Shown in pieces: positions 24,036-36,032 of a DNA stretch of 64,000 nucleotides. The DNA comes from Hemerocallis citrina. Lineage: Eukaryota; Streptophyta; Magnoliopsida; Asparagales; Asphodelaceae. Every line of letters starts with the position of its first letter. Position 1 is the first letter of the stretch. A model generated the notes under the pieces. That model saw only the letters and a list, made by a program, of their open reading frames with translations, had not been told where the DNA came from and made no database searches. The stretch lies in the NCBI GenBank assembly GCA_017893485.1, contig CM030364.1, positions 41,540,109 to 41,604,108 of the forward strand, read 5' to 3'. A program made the position numbers and the translations under genes.

Positions 24036-26026
24036 TAGGGGTGTCAAAAAATACCATATTACCATACCATACCGTATCAGACCATTACCATACCAAAAAA
24101 TACCGAAACTTGGTAATACCGTACCAAATTTTTGGTATTGTACCATACCGATTTTTTTTGGTATGGTACTGGTACAAAATTTTTATACCGTTGGTATACC
24201 GTACCGTACCGAATATATTTAATATATATTTAATCTAATTTTTAAATTTTAAAACCCAGGCCCAGGATTAGTTCCAGGCCCAGGCCCAGTCATTCTTTTT
24301 AATTTTTTTCTACTGGAGTCGGCTAGTCTTCAGATTACCCAGGCCCAGTGAATCAAATATCAAATTACCCAATCACACCGAATCAAATCGTCCTCTTCCT
24401 CTTCCCTTTTTTTCTGCTTTGAACCTAGGGCTCACGCACGACTGCACGAGTCGCAAGACGGCCATCGACAGACCGACGTCCGACGCACCAACTGATCGCT
24501 CGACTGATCGCTGCTCGTTCACTTTTTGGTATTGATTTCGTCCCCTTTATAGTTTTGTTGATTTTTTATTTGGTTGATCTATTGGGGTTCTTGATTTGGC
24601 TCTGGAGAAACGTTCACTCATTTAAGGCTTTGGAGAAACTTTGATTTTTTATTTTTATTTTTCCTGAACTTTATCTATTGTTTCATAAACATTCACTCAT
24701 TTAAGGCTCTGGAGTGGTGGATGGTCCTGTTAGCAATTTCATGTAGGTTTGGTTTCAGTTGGATATGGTGGCAGTGATAGGAGAGTGGGATATGGTGGCA
24801 GTGATAGGAGAGTGGCTTCCATGAGGGTTTTGTCCCGACTTTAGTCCGTATTGGCCGATGCTTTGAGAAATTTGATTTTCCCATAGGAATGGATTGTTTT
24901 TTCTTTAGATTACTTTAGAAGGATCTTCAAATTCTTCCATTTTAAGCTATACAGTTCAAAAGCATACTTATGTTTTTGAGCTATTATATTAATTACATTA
25001 TGTTGCACTGTTTAATGTTCAATTACATTTAGGTTTAGGCTTCACCTGAATCATGATGAGTGTACTTAGTTTGTTTCGTGTTTGGATCTTTATTTTCCTT
25101 TGTTTCATATTGGTTCCAGTGATGCCTATAAATTACTTTAAGACTTGCGAGAGGGTGCGTGGTTGATCAATGTGGCATGGTCATGATAACTAGGTATATT
25201 GTTGTTCATGCTCATGGCTTCTATCTTTTAAATTTACGGTTCTACTTATACTGTGATTAAGTTGTACTTGTACATGTTTGCCTGGTAGAGGTATGTTTTT
25301 TTGACTTATAAGTTTTAATTGTTTATAATTGTGTGTTTGAATTGTGATTGTATTGATGTAGATTGTATGTATTACAATTATTATGTTGTACCTTTCATTG
25401 TGTCTGGACGTTTTTATGCCAACAACCACATATCTGTTCTGTAATCAGTATTGCTCGAATTACATATATGATAGTGTGAGACATAATATATATATATATA
25501 GGTAATATACTTCACAGATAGGAAGGATATTTTTATCCAATAAAACACACTAATATTTCCAAATATCCCCAAAATTTCCCGACATCCGATGAGAATATTT
25601 AAGGCATTATTGTGTAATCACAGATTTAGAACCTTGAAAGTGGCACTCATTAACACCCCATATCAATGTCTTTTCTGATTGTTATAAAAAGCATGATATA
25701 AAAAGCATGACCAAGATTATTTAATGCAGTTCTATGAACTAAGTTTGGGGATGCCTCTTTGGACTCTCTTTCAATTTTTTTAGCTGACCCATTTTGATGG
25801 AAAAAACGCTTAGATGATGATGTGATCCCAAATAGTCAAAGGAAATTGCGAATTCTTGATTTTCGATACTACCATGGTACTATCATTATCATACCGATAT
25901 TTCGGTATTACCGAACTCGGTAGTACCAAAATTTTGGCACGGTAATGATAAAAAAATTTGTGTACCAAGTACTCCGGTACAATAAACGATAGAGTAATTT
26001 TTGTACGGTACAGTATACCACCCCTA
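24036..26026. mobile_element. Non-autonomous hAT element, 1,991 bp
   Basis: The termini are TAGGGGTG and CACCCCTA, with an exact 8-bp duplication ATCCCTAC. Both ends are packed with ACCGTACC/GGTACGGTA-type subterminal motifs, as in plant hATs. The middle has leader-like GC-rich sequence (24420-24500), a 28-bp tandem duplication (GATATGGTGGCAGTGATAGG, about 24764-24815) and no transposase motif, so it must rely on another element. It inserted exactly at the outer end of the older hAT. Confidence 0.85.
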
Positions 26027-26050
26027 ATCCCTACCACCCCTAATCCCTAC
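26027..26050. repeat. hAT target duplication, right, plus extra terminal copy
   Basis: ATCCCTAC (26027-26034) is followed by a second copy of element end plus target, CACCCCTAATCCCTAC (26035-26050). Confidence 0.8.
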
Positions 26051-27412
26051 CACCACCCACTAAGATTTCTCTCCTGTTCATCCTTGTACTTATTAAATCT
26101 GTGGCCATTTTTACAGGTGGCAACAATGGTCGACAAGTACTCATGCAAAGATTCCACCACCGATTGAGTTTGGAACCACATCATCATGGTACAAAAACTG
26201 TAAGAGAATTTTGCTCCAACATATAATCCAAAATCATAAAGCCATACATTTTTAGAATGAAATTTAAAACAAAAAATAGATGACAAACAAGAACACAATG
26301 AATATATGAAAGTGCATCACACAAAACTGACATAATACTGAAATGCTTTGTTTCGCAGGGGATACACGAGAAAAAATATGTCCGCTTCAGACGTGTGTCC
26401 TTCAATGCAAAACCTAGCACCATAAACAGAGAAAGAAGATGGGCTAGTGGGAATGAGTGATTCCTTACATGGGTTTTCATTTTTCCTTCTTATTCACACA
26501 GTCGAATCAAGTGCCTTGCAGATAACTATTGCAACAAGATGATGGTTAAGTTAGGCCTGTTAGGAAATCCTCAATGATGCTTTTTGGCCTGTTCAACAGC
26601 AGAATTAATTAAATAGTCAGCAAGATAATTAATATATTACTAAAATGATGTAAATAACACATACAATATTCACACTGGTATATCAAAAAGGGTACAGACT
26701 GATGCTTCCTAATGGTGATTGGCTGATGCTTCCTAATGGTGATGAGTTCACATTTCTTTCTTTGAATTTCATAATTTCTACTTAATTTTATATGTTTTTT
26801 TTTTGAAGGAATTAGATGGTTGTTAGGATTATTGACTCAAATATACATAATTACGGAGCTTGAAATTGGAGAAAGAGAAGACACAAAGCAATGTGAAAAA
26901 GCAGCAATAACAGCACCTAGAACTTGCACGGCTGTTTTGAACTAGAAGATTGATAAATCTTAACTTTTGTTCTAAATACAAGATGTCGGTCTTCGAGTTT
27001 TCTTCGAAACAAGTGGTCATATGTGACAAACAGAATTCTGTAGCTCTAAGAAAATCATTTTTTCTATAGCTGCGCGCAGAAAACAGCAAGTTAGTAGTCA
27101 ATTGCAGAAAAGCGCAATTGACCGCTAAACTCTCTGTTTGGAGAACAGAAAGACGCAGTCGACCGCACAAAAATGCAGTCAACTGCGTCGAGGCTGATGT
27201 TATTTTTGAGTGCGGGTTTCGGGTCTAATGGGTTGTATTTGTGTGTATCTTTTTAGATATTCTTTGGGTGTTATATATAGATGCTTATGTGAACTATAGG
27301 GAGAATAGAAAGATCATGGAGGCAAAGAGAATTGGAAGAGACGACCCATCACACCTTTGGAGAGCAAGAACCTTAGCGTTCGTCAAGATCGTCTAGAGTT
27401 CTTTCTTCTCTT
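26051..27412. other. AT-rich intergenic DNA
   Basis: No gene is recognised. A 23-bp tandem duplication (GCTGATGCTTCCTAATGGTG) occurs near 26700-26745. The last 500 bp contains GTCGACCGC-like words and a TTATATATAGATGC promoter-like word (27271). It may be the unrecognised left part of the LTR copy that follows. Confidence 0.4.
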
Positions 27413-28635
27413 CTATTTTTCATTATGCAATCAAATATAATGTTTGTTAGTTTCAAATTTGCTATGAACTAATTTTATTTTTCTAGGGTTTCCACGTAGC
27501 CTAGCTTTGAAAATACAATTTGAATTTCATTGTTACTTTATTCTTCTACGTTTTCATGATTGTGTTTAATTTTTGTTCATAATATTTACAATTGTCTGGT
27601 CAACTATTGTTTGATTTATTGAATCTGGGGGATACCGAGAGATAACTTGTGATTTAGAACTCTATAATTGAACACTATTATTTGAGCGAAATTATAGATA
27701 ATTTACCGCAATTAATGAATTTTCAAATAATTAAATTCGCATAGAGATGTGACGAATTATTAGTTGGGATATGTTTGATGTTATTCAAAAGAAGACAATG
27801 AATAATTAGGACATTTTGGTAGCATTGATATAAATATCCGAAACCCGGACCCAACCCGACATTGGACCGGAACTGACCCGGCCTATCCGGGTCCGGATCC
27901 TAAAATAGGACCCGTTGTACTTTTGGATCCGAGTCCGGGTCCACTCAAAAGAGATCCGACCCCGACCCGGACCCGGACCCATTAAAAAAACCCTAAATAT
28001 CAACATAAAAATAAATATTTTATCCTCATCTCTCCCCTCCTTCCTCCATTCTAAAACTTCCTCTTCCAAACTCAAAACTCTATGTCTTTTTCTTCTCTCC
28101 TCTATTCTAAATCCTCCACTTACCGCCTCCGCTCCGCTCGCCGCTCACTCCCGCTCCTACCCGAACAGGTAAAAAAAATTTAATAGGACCTGGACCCGGT
28201 CCTCACAGGTCCAGGTCCAATTTTTTACCCGTAGGGGACCGAGTCCGGGTCCGGGTAGTGAAGGACCCAACCCGACCCGACCCGATACCAATGCTACATT
28301 TTGGTCTACAACTTGGAAGAGTAGAATTTTTAGTTTCATGCAATTATGATTTGTGTGATTAGTTAGGTGAAACCGAAAGCCGAAGGCCCTAGAATTAGTT
28401 TTGTTATTAATAAACCCTAAAAAAATTTGTTATTTTTAGTTAGTTTAATTTTGCTTTTAGTTTAGTTTAATTTAATTTATTAGTTGTTTTTATCAAATTT
28501 TTGATTCTCCAAATAGTAGATAATCTGATAAATTTCAGTACTCAATAAAATAATTAGTCCTTGTGGGTTCGACATTTTTTTCTTTCAAACTATACTACTT
28601 GTTGCAATTTTGTGTGCTTGTAAATTATTCTATCA
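27413..28635 (+). mobile_element. LTR fragment related to the solo LTR at 17363
   Basis: Outside an internal 475-bp insertion, this region follows 18384-19136 base block by base block: ATGCAATC..., TGAACTAATTTTA-TTTTCTAGGG, GAGAGATAACTTGTGATTTAGAACT, then AATAAAATAATTAGTCC and GTGGGTTCGACATTTTTTTC. It ends TTCTATCA at 28635. The left limit of the element and a target duplication were not found. Confidence 0.75.
27821..28295. mobile_element. 475-bp TIR element (Mutator-like size of target duplication)
   Basis: The ends are AGCATTGATAT and the complement of AGCATTGGTAT. ACATTTTGGT flanks both sides (27811-27820 and 28296-28305). The empty site is preserved in the related LTR at 17363-19136 (GGGGATTTTGGTCTAC), which confirms the insertion. 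Both arms are packed with GGACCCGG / CCGGGTCC words. It has no transposase. The 9-10-bp duplication fits Mutator-like elements better than hAT. Confidence 0.78.
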
Positions 28636-29242
28636 GGAAGCTCTCGCAAATGTGACAAATATACATGATATAAGGGGACAGAGTGAAACTCAACCAACCT
28701 GGGACAAACCCGACCCAATCTACACTAGATATATTAACTATATATAAGTAGAAATACACACTCGTGTAGTAAGTAGTGTAGTTAAGATTTCTTCCTGATT
28801 AGCAAAAAAACAGAGAGAAATACACACTCGTACATATTTAATACAAATAAGTGCATGTTCCTTTAAAATGGTTAGCATTCTTCTTCAGGACATGTTTCAT
28901 TTGGTTATTTTGGTACTATAAACTCGAAGTTTAGTCGTAACACTCCGAACAATAGTGCAACGCGTTGACCAGAGCCCATATAATCTCAAACTGACTCAAC
29001 CCAACCTCGGTGAGGAGATGAAGGTTTAAATACACTAAATTTCTAAGAAGAGCATAAACGCAAATTGGAACTCCTATTGGAAAAGGTAAACCTAACAGAA
29101 CGAATCTAAAAGAAGTAAGAACTGACTTCATATTTTTGTGCATTTTGATTCTCCCAGGACTTGCAATACTTAGTCCTTCTGTGAAATTATCCTACTGATC
29201 GATAAAATAAAACAAGGGGAAAAAGAAAAAGAAAAAAAATAT
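28636..29242. other. Downstream flank of SPC25
   Basis: No open frame has support. It presumably holds the SPC25 3' untranslated region near 29,240. ATACACACTCGT occurs twice (about 28757 and 28821). Confidence 0.4.
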
Positions 29243-32200
29243 TTAAAGCTTTACCAAAATGCGTGGTGATCGCCGAACAGTTGATATAGAGTCTGGTGAT
29301 TGAATTGCAACCTGGCCTAGGATGACTCTCTGACGAGGATTCTTCCGAGCCTTTGTAGGTTGAGAATGAACAACATTTTCCTCTAAAGGGGTTCTGTTTC
29401 CGATGTCCGCTAAAACTGTAGGTGTAGATGATATTGTTACTGAAGATGAAGCTTGAGTGACAGATGGTACAACCCGCAGTGCTCCTGCCAAAGGAGTAGG
29501 ATTGAATAATAACAGGTCGACAGATCACCGGTGAGAAACAGCAGAAGAGAATCAAGACATGCAAGAAAATAACCTTATTCATAAACGCATTAAGGTTATA
29601 TGGATTAAACGTGACAAATTATGCCCAATACCAAGCATTGAACAAACTGAGGCAGGAACATATAGAGAGAAGATAATTAATGCTAACAGTAAGGGAAATA
29701 CAACTGGAACTATACACACTACGCATAGAATTTATACTTCACGAATTGATGAAAATGAAAATTAAGAAATTAAGAGCAGATGTGGAACTGTAGTATAGTC
29801 AAATGGAGGAAATATGCTAATCTGCTAAAGGAGTTGATTGCTTACAAAAAAGAAAAAAAACCACAAACCTCAATGTGCTTGTACAACACCAGGCAAATTT
29901 AAAAACAATCTAAAGGAGAACTATAAGCCCATTCACTTGAAACTACGATGCTCGAGAAGATTCTTACCATTTGATACAGCAACTAGAAATTTCTCTCTCA
30001 TAATTCTAACAAACTTGAAGAAGTCATCAGTTCTATTCAGATCTTTAACCAACTCAATGACATCTTCCACGTATAAATCACATGCAACCACTGGAAAACA
30101 TCAATGAAAATATATGTTACTAAATAAACTGGAGAATATATAATAATTTACTGTGCCAATATTTGACTAAGAGGTAAGCTTTAGGGCTTTAAAAACTCTG
30201 GACTTACAGTGATAAGTATCACGTTCAAGCCTTACGCTAAATGCATATTCTTCATCGGTATTGTCCATGTTGATGTTGTTGAAGACAAGCTTGACTCCTG
30301 GAAATGAAGAGAAGATGCTCCCACTGAGTAAATCAACTTATAATGAAGGCATACAACAAACATAATAAATTTACCTTCTCCTCCTTCGGTTCTGAAGCCA
30401 AGGACTCTTTTATACCACATAATAGCTTCCTCGATATTTTTTGTTTCAATCATATCCTCATGGCTCTTTTCTTCAAGAGATTCCAGAACTGAGGGAAGAA
30501 GCAAGAGATGAATTCAAAAACCAAACAAGGCACTCCATCTTAAAGAAAGTACAACCATTTGAAAGATAACAAGACTGATATCTTGGCTGTGTAGACTTTT
30601 ACTGCTTCCCATACTGAGTGCAAATTACTACAGCAAACTTACCCTCAGCCGTCCCCCTCATCTAATTTTTTACTTGCTTTAATCTGAAGAGGATTGCTAC
30701 TTATTGCAGGAGCGGAAACAGAATCTCCAATCAGGTAGGCTATATATCAGTTTAATCATATTTTCGGAATAATAGCCAAACTTTTTTTTGCACAAACTTT
30801 TCCTTTCTCAAGAATTTGGCACCGATTACAAGTACAAAAAGCACTCGTGAATTTTATTCAATACTTCCAAAATCATCCTGGTAATGCAGAATATGGAAAG
30901 GTATAATGGAGCACAACAAGATTCACAGTGAATTTACAGGTGACTCACGGAGCAGAGATTGCATATTGCATCCTTGCACGACTGCAAGGACAACCTGTTT
31001 ATTCAAAACCCAAATTCAATTCTAAAATGTCTGCCTACCATTTTTGTTTTTCATTATTTATTAATCCCCTAAAACAAATGCCAGTCACAGGAAAATGGAA
31101 CAATAATGATATATGTTCATCACCAAGATCACCAATTAAATATGATCAAGGCCCAGATGTGTACATGTTAAGCTTATTCCAATACTTCTTACGATCCCTT
31201 TGAAACAATCTTCAAGGTATTGAATATGCATAACTGTGCATTGGTTGTATCATATCCAAAACAAAACAAAAAATTAAAAACTGTTACGCTGGTAACTTTC
31301 TTCCTATCAAGCAAGCACAATGGACTAACATTGAACAAGCTTTTCTTACATGTAACAAAAAAATTCCTCTTAAAAGACAAAAGGCAGGAAGGACATTGAG
31401 ATAGAAACCAGATGGTTTATTGAAACAGAATTGGTTGATCAAAAGCCTGATAGTTTGCAGATGTACTGGATCTGTAGGCTCTGTTCGAATTAAGCCCTTG
31501 CTAACTTGATCGAAACTTGGACTGGCAGATTAAATAAATACGTTCATCTAAAAATTGTATGGATCATAATCTCATATCAAATATAATAACCATACTATAA
31601 AAGTATAATTGGTAACCAAAATATATAAACAGACAAATATCTGTTGTCTGTTGTCCAATAGTTTACCTAATGGTTACAGTAAAAGCAAATGTGCTTCAGT
31701 GCTTGACATCAAATTAATATGGATGTAGATATGGATCTTACTAAAAGAAGGTTTACTATAACAAGTTCAAGATAAAAGCATTACTGAGAAGCTGTTGTGA
31801 TACAAGGGCAGTGTATTCATCTTTTCTGGCCCTTTTGGACTGAACTTTCTGTTGAAGCTGCTGTGTTCTGGCTATTGTTGTTGAAAGTGATTCAGCTGTA
31901 GCTGTGTGTTTGGCTTCTTTGCAAGTTTTCGCTGCAAACAAAAATAAGAGTACATTTAAAATTTAGTACAATCTGCTTTCCTAAGAGATATAGGATGGTT
32001 ATTAGTGTGTGTGTGTGTGTGGTGGTGGTGGTGGTGGTGGTGGTGGTGGTGGTTCAGAGGTAAAATGCATATAAGAATAGTCTGTCTTTCATATTTAACA
32101 TCTTATTCCACTATTAGATCCATTAATTTCTAAATTTCACACACATAGGTGGTTTCACTTGAACATTTAGATAAAGTATTAAAGTAAAATGTTGAATCAG

Positions 32201-33458
32201 CAAAGCATTACATTCACAATGATCATGTATGCAGTCTAAGCACTTCTGTAAACTAAAAGAGAAGAATGTAAAATAATTAAACAATTCATCATACAGAGTC
32301 GAGTAAAGAAACTTGTCCATTGTCTTTTTTTATTTGTTGGGGGGATGTGTCAACCAACTGATTATCTTATAAGTTATAATTGTTTTCAACTGTATCATGA
32401 ACCAATTTGTGCAAATTATCTTACCACTTGAATCGGATTATCTTATAAGATATAATTGTTTTCAACTATATCATGAACCAATTTGTGCAAATTATCTTAC
32501 CACTCGAATCGGATTATCTTATAAGTTATAATTGTATTCAACTATATCATGAACCAATTTGTGCAAATTATCTTACCACTCGAATCGGATTATCTTATAA
32601 GTTATAATTGTTTTCAAATATATCATGAACCAATTTGTGCAAATTAAAATGTAATTACTTCACCTACAAATTTTTAAACAATTTAAATTTGTAAACAAAA
32701 ACAAACCAATATTTCCAAAATTTCCAATATTTTTGTTAGCTTCACTTGGAACATAATTAAATGGTGATGGATCAAAGGAAAACCAATCAGAAAGCATACC
32801 TGTCAATGCATTGCCCAATTCAGTTTCCAAGTTTCTAAGATAGTCCTTCAGCCTACCAAGCTTATCTGTACATGATGAAAATAATAATAAATTAAATACC
32901 TTTTTTTTAAAAAAAAATAAAAATATTAAAGGATGATACAAATACAAATATACAATGACAAAATGCAATAAACAGTAAACAAGGCTCGGACCCGCATCAC
33001 AGATAAGCTAACAAAATCGAGATAGGGAATTCAATCCTCAATTTATCAGGTATTCAGGTTCATGTTACTGCTATTCGAGTATTTGAAGTAGAAAACCGCG
33101 CGTTGCACGTGAAAACACCTAGGGTTTTAATTTTTACGCTGTCGAAACCCTAATTAAAGCGATTGAACTTAGAAATCTCACCTCGATTTGCGAGGTTCTC
33201 TTGAGCTAAGGATCTGATCGAACGCAGAGAATCTCGAATCGATGTCACCTTCGTTTCGAATCTTTGGCGTCGGATTCCGATCTTGGTTTGGCACGCCATT
33301 CGGAGGTCCGACATCTTCTGGTGGATCGGATCTTCCGCCGCCACCGCCATGGATTGGTGGAAGGATGGCGGATTCACAGCATGGGGAGCGGGTTCGGATG
33401 TTGATGATTTCCTGGTCGGGTTCGAGTTTTGAAAGATGGGGTTTTGGTAGTGAGACAC
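29243..33458 (-). CDS. SPC25: Kinetochore protein SPC25 (NDC80 complex subunit), 7 exons
   Basis: SPC25 pairs with SPC24 at the kinetochore end of the NDC80 complex, which attaches chromosomes to spindle microtubules. Exons by my reading: 33458-33182, 32865-32800, 31931-31785, 30488-30375, 30297-30208, 30090-29968 and 29484-29243. All introns are GT-AG, all junctions fall in phase 1, and the spliced frame is open for 352 codons. Residues about 60-180 are a charged coiled coil (KLGRLKDYLRNLETEL, then RARKDEYTALVSQQLL). Residues about 185-267 are the globular Spc25 domain (MWYKRVLGFRTEGGEG, EEYAFSVRLERDTY, FFKFVRIMREKF). A Ser/Thr/Pro-rich tail of 80 residues follows. I took the first ATG of exon 1. 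Met37 (33350) is an alternative start. Intron 2 holds a 76-bp tandem repeat and a microsatellite. The gene looks intact. Confidence 0.9.
32004..32052. repeat. (GT)n(GGT)n microsatellite in SPC25 intron 2
   Basis: A GT run passes directly into a GGT run. Confidence 0.95.
32361..32650. repeat. 76-bp tandem repeat, 4 copies, in SPC25 intron 2
   Basis: ATTATCTTATAAG starts at 32361, 32437, 32513 and 32589, a constant 76-bp spacing. Copies share ATCATGAACCAATTTGTGCA and differ at only a few bases. It lies between exons 2 and 3. Confidence 0.93.
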
Positions 33459-33766
33459 TGAGAGCGGAGGGAAAAGGGAATTTTTTTTATTTTTTGGGGA
33501 GGGGGGGCTTCTTTTTTTTTTTCGCCGTACTGACCCAGTTTTTGAAAAATGTTGGGTGCATTCCGATCGGGTTTTAATAACAGTTTTTAATTTTTAAAAT
33601 CAAAATATAGGATAATTTTGTTTGGATATAAATTTTTCAAAAACTTATTTAAAAATTTCACACTCAAAATCTATGTTTAAAATGAGTTTTTAAAAATAGA
33701 AAAAATCTACTTTCTGAGACAAGTTTTTTCATTTCTCAACCAACATATTGTATTTTTAAATGTATA
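33459..33766. other. SPC25 upstream region
   Basis: This is presumably the SPC25 promoter and leader. A T-rich run and poly-G tract (33480-33525) are visible on the plus strand. I cannot assign a TATA box with confidence. Confidence 0.4.
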
Positions 33767-34304
33767 CTAGATTTGCCCTTGGGCACGTGCCTATGGCACG
33801 TCTTCGGAACGATACAAAACACGAAAAGCCATGTAAACAATAAAATAATAATTATGTAGCTCAAGTTTGAATAGTATGACAATAATTAGTTATAATTAAA
33901 AGTCTATGTTTCCATTAGTATATGTTGAAAAATAATTATAAATGAGGGTATAAAATCTAACTTCTTAGAACTTTAAGTGTGGAAAATAATGAAATTTAAT
34001 TGTTGAAGAGATATTTGCTTTTAAAATTTCTGAAATTTTACAAAATCGAAATCTTAAAATCAAAATTCTAAGTAAATAAAGAAAGAATGGGAGAGAGAGA
34101 GAGAGAGAGAGAGGAATATGAAAAAGTAAAGAGAGAAGAGAGATATAGTAATAAAGTAATGAGTTTTTTAGGGAGAAAAATTTGGTTTTGGGGTTTGAAA
34201 TTTTGGAGGAAAAATGTGTTTTGTAAGGTTTGGTATGGGCCTTTGATTTTGGGGGGATTGATTGTAAGCCACTTGATAGCTTTCTTTGTAATTTATTATA
34301 TAGA
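33767..34304 (-). mobile_element. Non-autonomous Helitron (family H), minus copy 1
   Basis: On the minus strand it starts TCTATATAATAAAT at 34304 and ends CAAATCTAG at 33767, with A before and T after. Upstream of the end lies the hairpin GACGTGCC/GGCACGTG. The first 60 bases (AAAGAAAGCTATCAAG...) match the array at 47441-50810. A GAGA run lies at 34090-34112. Confidence 0.85.
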
Positions 34305-34386
34305 TAGATATATATTTATGTATACATTATGTACGTATACAGTATGTATGTATATAGTATGTATACTGTATGTATGTATATGTATG

Positions 34387-34433
<47 letters not shown>

Positions 34434-34582
34434 TATATCTTATTATATATCTTATTATATATATAATTATTATTTATATTATTATTTATATAATAATATA
34501 TATATATTTATATATATATATTATTATTATTATATACTATTATTATTATTATATTTATTCTTATAATTATTATATATTATTA
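34305..34582. repeat. Microsatellite block (TATG)n, (TAA)n, (TA)n
   Basis: Consecutive simple repeats lie between the Helitron and the LINE target site. Open frames through it are translations of repeats. Confidence 0.93.
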
Positions 34583-34599
34583 TATATATGTATATTATT
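34583..34599. repeat. LINE-2 target-site duplication, left
   Basis: TATATATGTATATTATT corresponds to TATATACGTATATTATT at 46884-46900 with one mismatch. Confidence 0.75.
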
Positions 34600-35153
34600 T
34601 TTTTTGATAACGATGATAGAATCGTTAGATTCCAGCCCAATCTATAAATGATTAAACTAAAGTAGATTACAAAGAGATATAATTTTACCAAAAGTAAAAC
34701 AAGAAACGAACAACAAAGGCAAAGAATAACAAAACACACTAGCAATTGAGTTCATTGCCAAAACAGGACAACACAAAGAGAAAGCAGCGCCATAGGCCAG
34801 GTCACAACCGAGGCAATCTAGAGCAAGGGTGAAGACAAATGCAACGCCGAACCCCAAGGCTCTGGCCGAACACAACAGCAGCAAAACATCTGATAATAGC
34901 AACGCAGGGGTACTCCAACAGGAAACGGAACTCAATGAAACCACGACGTCAATGCCATCGAGCAATAGCCCTGCCAAGGTCGGGAAGAACAAGGCACAGA
35001 GCCAGCCTAATATGTGAAGCCAACAACGTGCCAAAACAGGCTGGGAGAGCCAACAACAACCTAAAACCAAAGCTAGAGAATGAGCTAAAAAGTCAGAGCT
35101 ACTGCGAGATAAGAACTACAAACAGAAAAAGCTCCGACGCCAGCAAAGGTAAC

Positions 35154-35158
35154 CACCG
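35154..35158. repeat. Gypsy target duplication, left
   Basis: CACCG, repeated at 44916-44920. Confidence 0.92.
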
Positions 35159-35952
35159 TGTGGTAGGGTAAAAATGGCTTGGGACCCAACCAAGGCCCAA
35201 TACAACTCTCAACTCAAAAATGATAAAAACAGCAATCTCGTTCGGCTGTGAGCCACTACAGGGTCGGCGCCGAGCCTCAAGTTCACCCCCACAGAACTGG
35301 TCTCCTCGTATCCGACGAGCCTCAATGGTCCTCGGCCTCCGATCCGTGACAGCCCCACGGGCCGTCTCCCCATCCTGGCGAGGCATGAGGATGACCTGGC
35401 ACAGCCTAGGCCCTCCGATTCTCCCAGAGGCACAGGAAACCCATGATCAGTCATGTCAGCTCCACATACCACTTAGGGCGTTGCCACGTCAACCCTATAC
35501 CACTCTGGGCACTGCCACGTCCACCCTAAACCCCTTGGGCCTCCTGTCACGTCAGGCCCATGGGCTTTCGGGTCCAGACCCGGCCCCCAAGCGGATCCAA
35601 ACCCGGTTGGGATTCCCTATCAATACAAGGCCCTCACCCACCTTTAGAGGTAACCAATCTTTTGCCACTTAAATTCACCTAGTTATTGCTACTCTCTCAC
35701 AGAGACTGACTAGATCGTCGGAGGGTCCGCCACCGGGATAAACCCCGGTGTTTCAGGACCGTCTGCAGGTACACAAGACCTTGGATCCGAACCCTCTGAT
35801 CCGAGCCCAGACATCCACCTCATTCCGAGCCCGTCGCAGGTTCTGCCCGGTCCACCGAGGGTCGTCAGACGAGCAGCTTTCTCCTTCAATACAAATCGAG
35901 TCCGAACTCACACCTGGTGCATCCACACGTCTCCCAAAAACAAACCGCATCA
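35159..35952 (+). repeat. 5' LTR of the Tat element (794 bp)
   Basis: It begins TGTGGTAGGG and ends AACCGCATCA. By eye it differs from the 3' LTR by about 18 substitutions, nearly all transitions, and two single-base indels. The position of the promoter word TATAAATA reads TATCAATA here (35618-35625). Confidence 0.93.
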
Positions 35953-35954
35953 GG

Positions 35955-35972
35955 TTGGCGCCGTCTGTGGGA
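35955..35972 (+). promoter_or_regulatory. Primer-binding site
   Basis: TTGGCGCCGTCTGTGGGA lies two bases after the 5' LTR. TGGCGCCGT starts are typical of Tat-type gypsy elements. I cannot assign the tRNA with certainty. Confidence 0.8.
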
Positions 35973-36032
35973 ACACTGCTTCAGAAGCCGACCCGAGCCC
36001 GACCATCAAGGGACCTCGACAGCCGAACTCTC

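Noticed and set aside
26821..28635. Full solo LTR starting TGTTAGGATTATTG
   Set aside because: The flanking five bases (ATGGT versus GGAAG) differ and the start does not resemble the related LTR at 17363.
34370..34651. Asn/Tyr/Ile-rich plus-strand frame
   Set aside because: Translation of TAA/TA microsatellites.
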